From: Leptobrachium leishanense
Lineage: Eukaryota; Chordata; Amphibia; Anura; Megophryidae
DNA: 64,000 nucleotides
Assembly (NCBI GenBank): GCA_009667805.1
Contig: CM019064.1
Coordinates: 112,070,328 to 112,134,327, forward strand
Direction of reading: 5' to 3'
A program made the position numbers and the translations under genes. This document shows, piece after piece, positions 11,950 through 23,235 of this stretch. Numbering within the stretch: position 1 is the first letter of the stretch; every line of letters begins with the position of its first letter. The notes beneath the pieces were generated by a model. The model was given only the letters and a program-made list of their open reading frames with translations. It ran no database searches and was not told the DNA's origin.

Positions 11950-12710
11950 TGCCGATCTCTTTGGTACCTTTTACCACCATAATCATATAACTCCATGCTG
12001 GGCACAGGGCCTTGTCCTTTGTTGCCAGGTTTTCTATTGGCCCGGCTGTTAGGAGATATGGGCTTAGGCTGAGGTTCATGGGTGTGCAGCTCCTTTGCAG
12101 TCACGTACCGCTCAACCAGACACATCATCTCCTCGGGATCCTTTGGGTCCCCTTGGCTGACCCACTGTCGCAGGGTGGTAGGCAAATTTCTGAGGAAACG
12201 GTCCATGACCAGCATCTCCACAATTTCTGTAGGCTAGTTTGTCTGTGGTTGTAACCATTTCTGAGCAAATCTCAACAGCTCATACATTTGAGTCCTTGTA
12301 GGTTTTTCCAGATCATAGCTCCACTTGTGAAACCTTTGGGCTTGTAGCGTGGGGGTTATTCCAATCCGGGTTAGGATCTCTCTTTTCAGGTGAATGTAGT
12401 CCTGAGCTTGGTTGTAAGGCAGATCCTCATAAGCTTTCTGGGATTCCCCGCTCAGACATGGTGCCAACAGTCCTGCCCACTGTTCAAGGGGCCAATTTTC
12501 TCTATCAGCGACACGCTCAAAGGTCGTGAGATAGGCCTCCACATCATCTGCCTCAGACAGCTTCTGCAGAAAGTCAGTCGCTCGAATACGCCGCTCCCTG
12601 TCCGCAGGAGGGCTCACTATACCAGGCTGTAAGGCTTGCTGCAAAGCATTTGTGAAAATTGCTCTGTCTTCCTGCTGAGCTTCCCTTACGCTTTCCACTT
12701 GTGCCACCAA
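11835..12710 (-). pseudogene. Gmr1-like gag (SCAN-related), frameshifted
   Basis: Two frames split the gag: 12710-12234 and 12221-11835. The first has a coiled N-terminal part and the segment DVEAYLTTFERVADRE with WPLEQWAGLLAPCLSG; the second has MDRFLRNLPTTLRQWV and VERYVTAKEL. Together they match the five-helix SCAN/gag fold. A degenerate CCHC zinc knuckle follows near 11880 and is itself split by a frameshift into the protease frame (HIARNC lies in the next frame). Gag would form the particle and bind RNA; this copy cannot. Confidence 0.75.
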
Positions 12711-12720
12711 TAAGCGGTTG

Positions 12721-13499
12721 GTTTCTTGCTGTACAGCAGATCCTGGTGAAAGATCATTGGAAATGAGCTGAAGCGATTGTTGACGTTTTATTGATCCAAA
12801 TAAAGTTTTTAAGCGTTACATGAAAACCCTGGAGTGCTGGCTTTTGATGATGAATATATATAGTTTAAATCATAAAGGAATAGTTTAGACAAGATTATGA
12901 ATGTAAAATTATACTCACAATCTGGAGTAAAGTTAGATGTTTGGAATAAATAGGAGTAAATAGGATTTTTGTGATCCTTTATTGAAAGATAGAAGGGACC
13001 ATTCATAAATTGGTGTACTTACCTTAGACTCTATCACCCATCAATTAAAAGTGTTTACAATACACACCAAATCCCAGCAAGAAAAGGGTGAAAAATAAAA
13101 CATTTATTATCAGTGTAACACCAGACTAAGCTTGACCCTTCCAAATAACTTCCAGCTGTTGACTTTTCATTCACATAGGTTATATTTTTTTATTATTGTT
13201 ATTTAATTGCATATATATCAAATATTGTGTGGTATTGTAAATAAAAATTACACTTTATTCTCTCAGTATGACTTGAACTCTTAAGTCAATTCCATTTCTA
13301 AGTAAAAGTAAATCACATTTTTGTTAACTGAGCGAAGCAAGTCATTGTAGTGTTTTAGGAGAAAATGTAAAAGCAATGTTATCTTTATCCTAATAATTAA
13401 GTTAAAAATAGACTATATAATTGCTGTATTTTAATAAAGTGTTTTATCCTAACATATGATTGCCCTCTTCTGGTTACCTGACACATTGCTAATAGAGAG
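12721..13499. other. Intron, no gene recognised
   Basis: AT-rich sequence between the Ty3 fragment and a T2-type element. Positions about 12780-12840 may be the minus-strand tail of another retroposon, but no family is recognised. Confidence 0.4.
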
Positions 13500-14112
13500 T
13501 TAAAGGGATACTCTAAGCAACATGACCACCTAAGCTATTTTAGGTGGTCATGATGCCCGGAGTATCCTGCCCTTTGTCCCCCCTCCCTCCGCTCAGCCGA
13601 TCTGCAGAAAAGGCTGAAAACAGCTGAGAGAGGCGGAGAACTTTACTCCGCCCTCCCAGCTGTCAGTCAGCAGAGCGGGAATCATATTTCCCGCTTCTGC
13701 CGACTTTTGCCGAGTAGGAGACGTCATCGCGCTTTCAGCGCGATGACGTCTCCTACTCCCCGCAGAAGCTGGCGGCTCCCTCTTCGGGTTAGTGTTGCGC
13801 GCATCCTCTTGCGCGCAACACTAATCCTCAGAGGGAGCCGGGAGGAAGCCTGCCGATTGGCTGGCTTATGTGAGAGGCGCGCATGCGCGCTTCTCACGTA
13901 AACCAGAAGCCAAGATGCAGCAAGAAGAAGGACGGGAGCGGAAGAGGAGGGAGGTGAGTATAAAAAAAAAAACCGCCGCTGGAAACCAGAGGATTTAAGG
14001 TAAGTATTGCAGTTACAAGAAAAGAAAAAAAAAAGAAGGTTTTATTAAGGGAATAGGGATAGGTTAGGAAAAAAAAACGGGGGGTGATTTTTTTGTTGGA
14101 GTGTTCCTTTAA
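13500..14112 (+). mobile_element. T2-type TTAA miniature element, copy 1
   Basis: TTAA at 13500-13503 and 14109-14112 flanks inverted ends AGGGATACTCTAAGCAACATG and GGAGTGTTCCT, fitting the TTAAAGGRR start of Xenopus T2-type elements (Kolobok-related in later classifications). The left end has a short hairpin CACCTAAGC-TTTTAGGTGG. It shares its length and GC-rich middle with the copy at 19.7 kb. It ends 38 bp before the next TBL1X exon. Confidence 0.75.
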
Positions 14113-14150
14113 GTCTGTTATCAAGCTGCTTTCTTTCTTTTGCTTTATAG

Positions 14151-14225
14151 AATGAAGTAAATGCAATAAAATGGGACCCGTCAGGATTGCTCCTTGCATC
14201 ATGCTCTGATGATATGACACTGAAA
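14151..14225 (+). CDS. TBL1X: TBL1X exon, WD40 blade (B)
   Basis: This 75-bp exon encodes exactly 25 residues, beginning [12 protein letters not shown] and ending [10 protein letters not shown]. The acceptor is TTTATAG and the donor GTAAGT, both in phase 0. It is the middle of a WD40 blade that closes with the next exon's IWSMKQ. The T2-type element just upstream ends close to the polypyrimidine tract but leaves it intact. Confidence 0.95.
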
Positions 14226-14415
14226 GTAAGTAACACAACTTACATAAGATTTGCATTGTTTGATATAATCTCACTGACATCTCACATTTACAGGTAGTTT
14301 TAAAAATGACTCTCATGCCCAATCATACCAAGTCCCTCTTTCATGTATTAAATATATGATATTTGCATATGTTTTGCAGCTGTTAGTGAAACTACGTATG
14401 TTTGAATATGTTTAA

Positions 14416-14826
14416 GGCTAGGGTCAGACGAACGCATTTTTCACGTCGTCCGTGAAAAAGTGCGTTCGAACGAATGGACGTATTTTTTCACGGAATACGC
14501 GATAGCGGTCATACGATGCGCATTTTCGTCCGTGATTTCGTACGGATCATCAATAAAACCCTTTTTGCGTCTGGACGTTATGTTGGCCGGACATTAGCAG
14601 CGTCTGACGTCTCCTAATCACGCACACATGCCGCTAGTGGACGCAGCGCACTCTGTACGTCAGTACTAGCGGTATCACGCTCTCGAAAAAATGCGTTTGT
14701 TTGCCGCTTGCATAGCGCAGCCGCACTTTCGTATATTGCCTGTCATTGGCCGTCATTTGCTGCTACTACGGCCGTGATAAAGTGCGGCTGCACGCGCGTT
14801 CACACTGCGTTCGTCTGACCCCAGCC
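14416..14826 (+). mobile_element. Family E element, copy 1
   Basis: Inverted ends GGCTAGGGTCAGACGAACGC and GCGTTCGTCTGACCCCAGCC bound 411 CpG-rich bp. The left flank is TTTAA; the right flank is decayed (AAAAAG). It shares most of its length with copies at 32.8 and 48.5 kb. Noncoding. Confidence 0.75.
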
Positions 14827-15179
14827 AAAAAGTTAGAATTTTACTGGTAATTACTCCAAGCATGCCCTATAAACATCACAAACACAACTATACATACACA
14901 CAACTCTCTCGTGCCCCTTCATTTCCATTACAGTACATATTTACTAAATGCACTGAATCTGACAGGCAGAGGCTCCCGCTTCCGGTCTATCCTTGAACAG
15001 CACTGAGGCTGCCACAAGTCACTCATGACTATCTTCAGTATAGTTACAGTACATTAGACGATCTGTCCAATACGCTTTCGCTTTAAGAATATGTTCTGAA
15101 GCCCTTCTACAACCAAAATTAGATTGCAATAATAAAAAATAGTTTGCAAGTCCCCAGAATAAGTCCAGATCAAGTTAAC

Positions 15180-16378
15180 TTAACCACTTCAATGCTATGG
15201 ACGCGCTGAGCGCGTCCAACCGCATGTAGCGTTCCATGCGGTGGACGCGCTGAGTGCGTCCTCTCTTTGGGGCCAGCGTTCGGCCGGGTTCCGGCCGATC
15301 GCTGGCCCCCCCGGTGCGGGCTGACATCCTCGATGTCAGCCCAGGACCCGGAACCGCCGCCGGAGTAATTAGGTTTCATCGCGGGGGCGCGATGACACCT
15401 AATTCAGGCGCCCCCCCGCCTTCGGACCTCTCTCCCTCCCGATCGGCGGCGTGCAGGGGGTTAACCCAGGCACCGTTTGGAAGGGCACAGCCTGCCCTTC
15501 CAAATGGTACCTGGCATTAACCCCATGGGGGCCGGATCACAAATCGGCGCTGAAAAGCGCCGGTTCGTGATCCTTTCCCGGAGCTGGCCGACATCTTGGA
15601 TGCCAGCCAAGCCTCCGGGAACTCCCCCTGAGGACTGGCGTCATCGTGCATAGCACGATGACGCCAGTCCTGGAGTTAACCCCTAGCTGCCACCAATGGT
15701 GGAGATAGGGGGTTCCAATGAACCCCCTATCTCCCGATCTGTGGCAGCTAGGGGTTAAAGTTTGGTACTGTTGGATCAGCCAGAGCATGACCGTTCCAAC
15801 GATACCAAACACGACTGTGAAAAAGTTTTTTAAAAAAAATAAAAATTAAAAATAAAAAATATTTAAAAATAAAAGTATAAAAAAAAAAAAAAAAGTTTTT
15901 TTTCTTTTTTTGGTTTGTTAATTCAGCAATATTGTTCCCATTTCAATTATAATGTGAACAATGATGCTGCACTAACGATTTTTGTATGCGGTGCGTTTGT
16001 TAAAAATCGCGCAATTTTCCCCAAAAAAAAATGTAACGAGACCCCATCTCTAATTTTTTTAACAAGCGCACCCCATACAAAATATAACTTCAATTGCTCG
16101 CATGTTAAAATGTGAAAAAAAACCACTTTACACGTTGTAAATTATTGAAAATTCATATTTTATTGCATTTTTTGTTATAAAATACAGACAGGTCATGACG
16201 TATACATATAATAATGACATATTATGAATCTGCCGAGTCTGACGGAAAGAACGATATATAATATGTCTGGGTCATATACTAAAATAAGGCTTCAAAACAC
16301 GTTTAAACATGATGAGCGAAACCAGTAAATATGACCTCAGCACAGAGGCGGGAAAAGCCTCAGCAGCGAAAGGGTTAA
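15180..16378 (+). mobile_element. Family B element, copy 2
   Basis: TTAA at 15180-15183 and 16375-16378 flanks 1191 bp nearly collinear with copy 1, including the same hairpin chain and AT-rich right half. The left end is slightly decayed (CCACTTCAATGCT). Its flanks, ending at 16434 with TAGTGAAAGGGTTAATA, suggest it sits in or beside another TTAA element. Confidence 0.75.
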
Positions 16379-16729
16379 TCTTGGAGACACGATGAAGATC
16401 AGGTTAACTTGCCATTGGTAGTGAAAGGGTTAATAGTTATATTGTGATAGACAATGAAATAGTTTAACGTTTAAAAATAATGCCTTTAGTACATTTTATA
16501 TATTAGTTAAAGGAAGAACCAAGAGGCAGGTGGCTCCTCCTTTCCAATCTCTCGAGTATCTATGCTTTCTGTAGTCGTCTGAAGGTGTTGTTGTGTTTAG
16601 TTTCTGGTGGTTTCAAAGATGCTAGGATGTGCTATTATAACATTGTGTTTTTAGTCAGTAGTCAAGTTTCACAAAAGCTTTCTCTTGTACCTGGAATCAA
16701 TTTGTGAGCTCCTTAGAGGAGGTTACAAA

Positions 16730-17192
16730 TTAACCCTTTCGCTGCTGAGGCGTTTCACACCTCTGTGCTGAGCTCATTTTTACCTGTTTTGCTCATCTTG
16801 TTTAAACGTGTTTTGAAGCCTTATTTTAGTATATGACCCAGACATATTATTTATCGTTCTTTCCGTCAGACTCGGCAGATTCATAATATGACATTATTAT
16901 ATGTATATGTCACGTCCTGTCTGTATATTATAACAAAAAATGCAATAACACGCGCGGGGGGCGGCGCTTGAATTAGATGTCATCTCGCCGCCGCGATGAC
17001 ATCTAATTGTGCCGGCGGTGGTTCCGGGTGCTGGGCTGACATCAATGTCAGCCCACACCGGGGGGCACAGCGATCGGCCGGAATCCGGCCGATCGCTGGC
17101 CGCAAAGGATGGACTCGCTCAGCGCGTCCTCCGCATGGAACCCTACCTGCGGGTGGACGCGCTGAGCACGTCCGCCGCAGCGAAAGGGTTAA
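16730..17192 (-). mobile_element. Family B element, copy 3, inverted and internally deleted
   Basis: TTAA at 16730-16733 and 17189-17192 flanks 455 bp. The left end CCCTTTCGCTGCTGAGGCG is the right end of copies 1 and 2, so the copy lies in the opposite sense. The AT-rich core joins directly to the CG-rich hairpins near 16947; about 700 bp of middle is missing. Confidence 0.75.
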
Positions 17193-17210
17193 AGACAATA
17201 AACGTCACTA

Positions 17211-18577
17211 AAGGTTTTATTCAGAGAGCACTGAAATATCACCAACATTTCGGTGCTTTCTCGTTCCGATCAAATTCTATGACCCTGCAGTGAATTCAGC
17301 AGGGTACGGATCCGAAAATCCACTGAAAAATTGCTGGAAATCCACAGATAACCCTGTCAATAAGCTGCCGATACGATCTGAAAAAACGGATCAATCTGAA
17401 GTATCGCAGAAAACCCGCCGAACATACCTGACAATCTGCTGCGAACGAATTCGAAAAAAGCCAAACACAGCGCTGACCAGCCACCAAAAAAGCCAAAAGC
17501 TAACGAATGGGTTAAAAAAAAAACATTGAAGGTTTCAAAATTTGAAACGCTGTTTGCAAAAAACTACTTGAAAAAAATGCCTGGAATTAAGATAGACGGT
17601 CCAATGATAATAAAAAGATCTATCACAGAAAAAAAAAACTATTTATAAGAAATCTGGAAAAAAAATTGCTGAACAATCCTGAAAATTGCCTAGAAAAAGA
17701 TAAAGGGCCCTATTACATTTTTAACGCAAAAACGCACACTAAACGCCTGTTTTTTTGCACGAAGCATTATACGTTAACGCACGAAAGTCACCGCTGGAAT
17801 TACATTCCTCGCGCATTTTTTCATCCATCAGGAAATTGCGCTCATAAAACCGACGCGCAAAAATGCACGCAAACTACTTTGCGTGCAGAAATCATTGAGC
17901 GCAATGTAATTTTTAACGCGTGTCTGTCATTTGTGCACACTGTGCACAACAGACGTACATTCTGATGGAAAACAAGGTAGTGGCTGTCATTTTTGACGGA
18001 TCTAGTAAAAAAGAGTGCACATCGACGTTCTCCGTTGTGAATCCGCAGTTTGGTACGGTCAGGTTGTTACAATTTGCCGTTACCACCAGCTTTTCAAAGA
18101 CGTTAAAATTATGCGCGCAAGCGTTGTTCGTTAAATTTTGCACTAAGATTGTAATACCATGCGCGCACCAGCGCACAAACGCATTTCCGCTCACAATGTT
18201 AAGTATAGGATGCGCGCACTAAATTGGGCTCGCAAAGGGTTCGCGCAGGGTCACTCGCGTAGGACGTTAACGTGCATTTTGTGCGCGAACGTCGTAATAC
18301 AATGTTCAGCACAAAGGGTTTTGCCCCTCGCGATAATGCTTTTTTGTGCGGGCGAAAAATGTAATAGGGCCCAAAGTGTCTTTTTACTGCAAATTAAAAG
18401 AATAAATGGTTAAATAGATATTGGATAAAACTGAGAATATTTTTAGCATTGAAACCTCTGGGATTCGCCTGATTAAACCTGCCGAATGAAACCACCAAAC
18501 ATCAGGGCATTTCACTGACATTTCCCTGCTGTTCAGTGTTCTCTGAATAGATTAACCTTCTCTATGGAGATTTACTT
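17211..18577 (+). mobile_element. Family F long element, split by a family A insertion
   Basis: The left end GGTTTTATTCAGAGAGCACTG matches other F copies. The body matches the 49.5 kb copy: TTTCGGTGCT, GAAAACCCGCC, then ACTGCAAATTAAAAGAATAAA and CCTGCCGAATGAAACCACC. A family A element interrupts it at 17705. The right end beyond about 18577 is lost. Confidence 0.65.
17705..18372 (+). mobile_element. Family A element nested in family F
   Basis: Inverted ends GGGCCCTATTACATTTTT bound 668 bp. AAA on each side is the likely 3-bp duplication, because joining the flanks restores the F sequence. The body is rich in GCGC and TGCGCGC words. The open frames on both strands are palindromic images of each other, not genes. 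Confidence 0.75.
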
Positions 18578-18927
18578 AAAATAGTTAGAAAGGTGCACGA
18601 AAATAGAAGCAGACGATAGCAACATAGCATTATACTGAAGCAAAATGAGTATGTAAGCCCCTGCTGCAGATGTATACAGGATAAAAGTATATTTTGTGCA
18701 CATCAAGAATACTCAGCCAAAGTTGTTGCTTCTTTCTACTTCATTGTAGCCAGCCGTGTGTTCATTGAATTCTTTTGGGGCGGTATTCCAAAGGATATCT
18801 GTTCAGGTTTCAGTTGGAGCGCATAAATAATATGGCTCAAAGAGTATAAAAGGAGGTAAATTTAATAAAGAAAATTTAAAATCAATTAAACAGATAAAAT
18901 AAAAGATAATAAAAACAATTTTGAGTC
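18578..18927. other. Intron, nothing recognised
   Basis: About 350 bp of AT-rich sequence. I see no exon, repeat family or regulatory motif. Confidence 0.5.
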
Positions 18928-19571
18928 CTTAACCACTTGGCTGCTAAGAACGCGCTCAGTGCGTCGTAGCACAGGAGGCAGCAATCGGCCAGGATTCCGA
19001 CTGATTGCTGCACCCCCCCGGTGTGGGTTGACATCTTGGATGTCAGCCCGGCACTCCGGGACCCCGGCGGGGACCAAAAAGCACAAGATCACGATCCTCT
19101 CCCGGAGCTGGCTGACATCTTGGATGTCGGCCAAGCTTCCGGGATCTCCCCCTAACGACTGGCATCATCGTGCATAGTGCGATGACGTCAGTTCTGGAGT
19201 TAACCCCTAGGTGCCACCAATGGTGGAGATAGGGGTTCCAATGAACCCCCTATTTCCCGATGTAAATGTAACAAGTCTCCCAATTCTAATTTTTTTAACA
19301 AGCGCAACTGATAGAAAATCTAACCGCAAACACTCGCATTTTTATATTATTGAAAATTGTAATTTTAAATTTTTTGTTATAATATACAGACAGAACATCA
19401 CGTATACATATAATAATGATATATTATGAATCTGCCGAGTCTGCCGGAAAGAACGATATATAATATGTCTGGGTCATATAATAAAATAAGGCTTCAAAAC
19501 ACGTTTAAACATGATGAACGAAAATGAGCACAGCATACAGGCGTGAAATGGCTCAGCAGCGAAAGGGTTAA
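18928..19571 (+). mobile_element. Family B element, copy 4, internally deleted
   Basis: TTAA at 18928-18931 and 19568-19571 flanks 636 bp with ends CCACTTGGCTGCT and AGCAGCGAAAGGG. It keeps the GACATCTTGGATGTC and the ATCATCGTGCATAGTGCGAT hairpins and part of the AT-rich right half. Confidence 0.75.
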
Positions 19572-19706
19572 GTATCCGACATGTTTCGTCCTCATGGACT
19601 TCTTCGGGTCCAGTTTAGCTCTCTGAATAAACCTGTAAAAATCACAGCATGAAGACAGAACAGCAAAGTTCTTCCAGTTGTAGGAATAAACAGCAGTACA
19701 CAAAGC

Positions 19707-20292
19707 TTAAAGGGACACTCTATGCAACATGACCACCTAAGCTTTTTTAGGTGGTCATGATGCCCAGAGTATGCCGCCCTCTGTACCCCCTCCCTCCGCT
19801 CAGCGGTTCAGCTGTAAATGCTGAAAACAGCTGAGAGAGGCGGAGAACTTTACTCCGCCCTCCTAGCTGTCAGTCAGCAGAGCGGGAATCATATTTCCCG
19901 CTTCTGCCGACTTTTGCCGAGTAGGAGACGTCATCGCGCTTTCAGCTGGTGGCTCCCTCTGAGGGTTAGTGTTGCACGCATCCTCTTGCGTGCAACACTA
20001 ATCCTCAGAGGGAGCCGGGAGGAAGCCTGCCGATTGGCTGGCTTACGTGAGAGGCGAGCATGTGCGCTTCTCACGTAAACCAGAAGGCAAGAAGCAAGAA
20101 GAAGGACGGGAGCGGAAGAGGAGTGAGGTGAGTATGAAAAAAAAAAAAAGACGCCGCTGGAAACTAGAGGATTTTAGGGTAAGTATTACAGTTACAAAAA
20201 AAACAAAAACGAACGATTTATTAAGGGAGAAGGGATAGATTAAGGTTAAAAAACGGGGGGGGGGTGATTTTTTATTAGAGTGTCCCTTTTAA
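19707..20292 (+). mobile_element. T2-type TTAA miniature element, copy 2
   Basis: TTAA at 19707-19710 and 20289-20292 flanks 578 bp with ends AGGGACACTCTATGCAACATG and AGAGTGTCCCTT. It is nearly collinear with copy 1 at 13.5 kb. It also lies shortly upstream of a TBL1X exon. Confidence 0.78.
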
Positions 20293-20461
20293 TGCACATT
20301 TTTGTTTGTGGGTATGAAACTGCAAGTCTTCTTATCTTCTGAATAACTTTGTGTAAAACAATAAAAAAGAATTCTCTTATATTCTAATATATTGTATTTA
20401 CTACCATTCTTGTTCCTTCTGGTTTGGTTTACTGTTTTTTTTTTATTTATTTCTGTGGCAG

Positions 20462-20589
20462 ATATGGAGTATGAAACAAGACATCTGTGTACATGACCTT
20501 CAAGCCCATAATAAAGAAATTTACACAATTAAATGGAGTCCGACAGGTCCAGGCACAACTAATCCTAACTCAAATATCATGTTAGCAAG
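20462..20589 (+). CDS. TBL1X: TBL1X exon, WD40 blade (C)
   Basis: This 128-bp exon has acceptor TGGCAG and donor GTGAAT. It encodes [20 protein letters not shown], then [12 protein letters not shown], an NPNSN stretch and the start of LASAS, ending in phase 2 (AG of Ser). The inserted [11 protein letters not shown] loop between strands is typical of TBL1-type propellers. The frame joins exactly to the next exon. Confidence 0.95.
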
Positions 20590-20904
20590 GTGAATATAAA
20601 TTATGAAAATAATATGAAAACATAGTTAAAGATTCTGTAACGCTTACCTTGGAGGCATTCTTGTGAACATGTTTGAGCATATATAAAGTCAGCTATGCTA
20701 CTTCTACTACCATTGGGGACATAAAGCTGAATTAATCTTTCAGAGAATTAAACCAAATGTTTTTATATTCTAACACTGGAAATCATATTGGCGTATGTTA
20801 TTGTCCTCAATCAACTTGGTAATCATATGCATTAAAAATGCCTCCTTTCAAATGCATGTTGAAAATGCTACCAAACATTTAGTCTATGCTTTAATGTTGA
20901 GTTT

Positions 20905-21505
20905 GGGTTTGGGTCAAAATCCCTACAACCAGGTTCCCTAATGCCAAAATCCCGACGGCCAACTTCCCTACACAGACCACTCCCTACACGGCTATACTTC
21001 CCTACACGGCCAACTTCCTGACTGGCAACTTCCAGACATCCAAAATCCCAGCGGCTAACACTAACCCTACTCCCTAACTCCCTAAACCTAGCCTTAACCT
21101 TAACCCCCTAAACCTAGCCCTAACCCCCTAACCCCCTAAACCTAACCCTAACCCTAATCCCTAAACCTAACCCTAACCCCCTAAACCTAATCCTAACCCC
21201 CTAAATCTAGCCCTAACCCCCTAAACCTAGCCCTAACCCTAACCCCCCAAAACTAGCCATAACCCTAAACCCCCTAAACCTAGCCCTAACCCCTAGCCCT
21301 AACCCCCTAACCCCCCTAAACCTAGCCCTAACCCCCTTAAACCTAGGGTTAGGGTGTTCGTTTTAGGGTTAGCCGCTGGGATTATGGATGTCTGGAAGTT
21401 GGCCATGTAGGGAAGTTGGGATGTTTAGCACTTGTTCTGTCTGGAAGTTGGCCGTCGGGATGTTGGCATTAGGGAACCTGGCTGTAGGGATTTTGTCCAG
21501 CACCC
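20905..21505. mobile_element. MULE-like element carrying a telomere-like CCCTAA array
   Basis: A perfect 9-bp duplication GTTGAGTTT (20896-20904 and 21506-21514) flanks 601 bp. The inverted ends GGGTTTGGGTCAAAATCCC and (complement of right) GGGTGCTGGACAAAATCCC extend over about 100 bp each. Positions about 21060-21345 are degenerate CCCTAA/CCCTAAACCTAG repeats, flipping to TTAGGGTTAGGGT near 21345. A 9-bp duplication is typical of Mutator-like elements; that assignment is inference. Confidence 0.75.
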
Positions 21506-21977
21506 GTTGAGTTTCCCTTAAGAGTCAGTAGTTACAACACAGATGTTCAGAAGAGCAACATCTTGAATGTCACTAAGGAGGTTAGGTTAGGGAGAAAAAG
21601 ATAAGTATTTGGGCAAAGAGTGGCAGCATTGATGGTGGTCTTGCTACTACAATTACTTTTGCTTCCAAAATGGCACATGCTAAAAAAAAAAAAAATTCTT
21701 CCTGACATTGTTCAGTATCCTGGACATTTATGGACTCCTCCACTTTAATAGCAATGTTATTTCATTTTGTGTGTGTGCTAAAATTATTTCTTAATGTTGA
21801 AACTAAACACCTTCCCGTGATCGTCTTGAGCTCTTCTTTTTATAGTGGAAGATGCTGTTTTCTCAATTCTTTAAAACCTTTACTTATTACTTTGAGTTAT
21901 AGAATTTGGCAATATGTCAAAAAAATATATATATATCCTATAATGTAATAAAACTCAACAATGTTTTCTTTCAAATA

Positions 21978-22682
21978 CCGTATATACTCGGGTATAAGCC
22001 GACCCGTGTATAAGCCGACCCCCCTACTTTTTCCCAAAAAATCTGTGAAAATGTATTGACTCGCGTATAAGCCTAAGTGGGTATTGCCCCAGCTCACACA
22101 TGGATATTGCCCCAGCTCTCACATGGATATTGCCCCAGCTCACACATGGATATTGCCCCAGCTCACACATGGATATTGCCCCAGCTCATGGATATGCCCC
22201 AGCTCATGGATTTGCCCCCAGCTCATGGATTTGCCCCCAGCTCATGGATTTGCCCCAGCTCATGGATTTGCCCCAGCTCATGGATTTGCCCCAGCTCTCA
22301 TCTGGATATTGCCCCAGCGGCAGCCAGCTCTCACATGGATACTTGCCCCAGCTCCGGATCCAGCAGGGGTTGAGGGGGCCCGGATGCCGAGCAGCGGGAG
22401 TGCCTGCCCGCTCCTGAACAGCGTGAATCCGTCCGTGTTGAAGGGGATGCGGCTGCGTGCGTGCGCAGGTCACGCGGTCCGGCCAGTCAGGTGGTACAGA
22501 GACTCAGTACCACTTGATTAGCCGGACCACGTGACCGGCTGCGCCTGCACGCAGCCGCATCCCCTTCAACATTTCAACATGTTGCCGATTGCTGCGCTCC
22601 TTGACTCGGGTATAAGCCGAATCGCGTTTTTTTTACTCAAAATCTGAATCAAAAAACTCGGCTTATACCCGAGTATATACGG
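21978..22682. mobile_element. TA-flanked CCGTATATACTCG element with minisatellite
   Basis: TA on each side flanks inverted ends CCGTATATACTCGGGTATAA and its complement at 22663-22682. This terminus is common in frog and fish genomes. The interior has a minisatellite (about 22078-22345) followed by a GC-rich imperfect hairpin (about 22437-22570) with a CACGTGACC core. No protein is encoded; the 145-residue frame is minisatellite. Confidence 0.75.
22078..22345 (+). repeat. Minisatellite CATGGATATTGCCCCAGCTCACA
   Basis: Units of 18-24 bp vary around CATGGAT(AT)TTGCCCCAGCTCA. The same motif forms the larger array at 56.57-57.87 kb inside a different transposon. Confidence 0.85.
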
Positions 22683-22764
22683 TAATTGCAAAAGTATGCA
22701 TTATTAGAGTCTTCATCACAAAAACACCAAATGATATGGATGCGCCTACTTCACAAAAATACTT

Positions 22765-22915
22765 GTACATCTCATAGATTGTAAATTCCTTTGGGAACAG
22801 TTTCCCCTGAATCAGGTCATCATCCGTGTGTGGTAGTCTAATGTATTAACTTCTTGTACACTGATCTTGTAAAGCTCTGCAGAATTTTTGGCGCTATATA
22901 AATAAAGGATAATAA
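22765..22915 (+). mobile_element. Retroposon 3' tail (GGCGCTATATAAATAAA type)
   Basis: The sequence runs from CTCATAGATTGTAAATTCC to TTGGCGCTATATAAATAAAG and then a short ATAATAATG tail, a 3' end common among frog and fish LINE/SINE copies. Its 5' end is not defined. Confidence 0.55.
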
Positions 22916-23235
22916 TGTTCACAATCTGACCCCCGATTTAGTCCTAGACTGGATATGTGTTATCTCAGCTTCCATTCTCTTTTAATACAAACTAACCCAA
23001 TATGCATTGGCAATCTTGGATTTTGCATTATTTTTATTGTGTTTGGTGTTATGGTGTTTCTATAATGTGCTGCAACATCTTTAAGTAAAAATTTGTAGTT
23101 GGCATTTGAAGATCGAACCATGTCCAGGATCATAGTATCCTGCAAATTATAAGAGATGTATTTATGGTGTGTTTATGTGTTAATATTACACTTTTGTGTT
23201 TTTGGCTAAAACTGCCTAATTTGCCTTCTTTGTAG

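Larger units (their letters stand above)
9346..12720 (-). mobile_element. Gmr1-like Ty3 retrotransposon, 3'-truncated, no LTRs seen
   Basis: Read on the minus strand the order is gag (12710-11835), protease (about 11750-11500), integrase zinc finger (about 11040-10930), integrase core and GPY/F-type C-terminus (about 10850-9950), then reverse transcriptase (about 9800-9350). Integrase before reverse transcriptase is the copia-like order that defines the Gmr1 group of deuterostome Ty3 elements. The gag resembles the SCAN domain, which is known to derive from Gmr1-like gag. RNase H and both LTRs are missing; the copy stops just after the YLDD motif at the A-tail of the neighbouring LINE. Several frameshifts and stops show it is dead. 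Confidence 0.8.

Noticed and set aside
17666..18413. Overlapping 93-100 residue frames on both strands
   Set aside because: They fall within the family A element, whose inverted GCGC-rich repeats give mirrored frames.
21060..21350. Chromosome end or fusion point
   Set aside because: The array is degenerate, has inverted flanks and lies within a 9-bp target duplication in the middle of a gene intron, so transposon insertion explains it better.
22077..22521. Frames of 98-145 residues
   Set aside because: Same minisatellite in the TA-flanked element.
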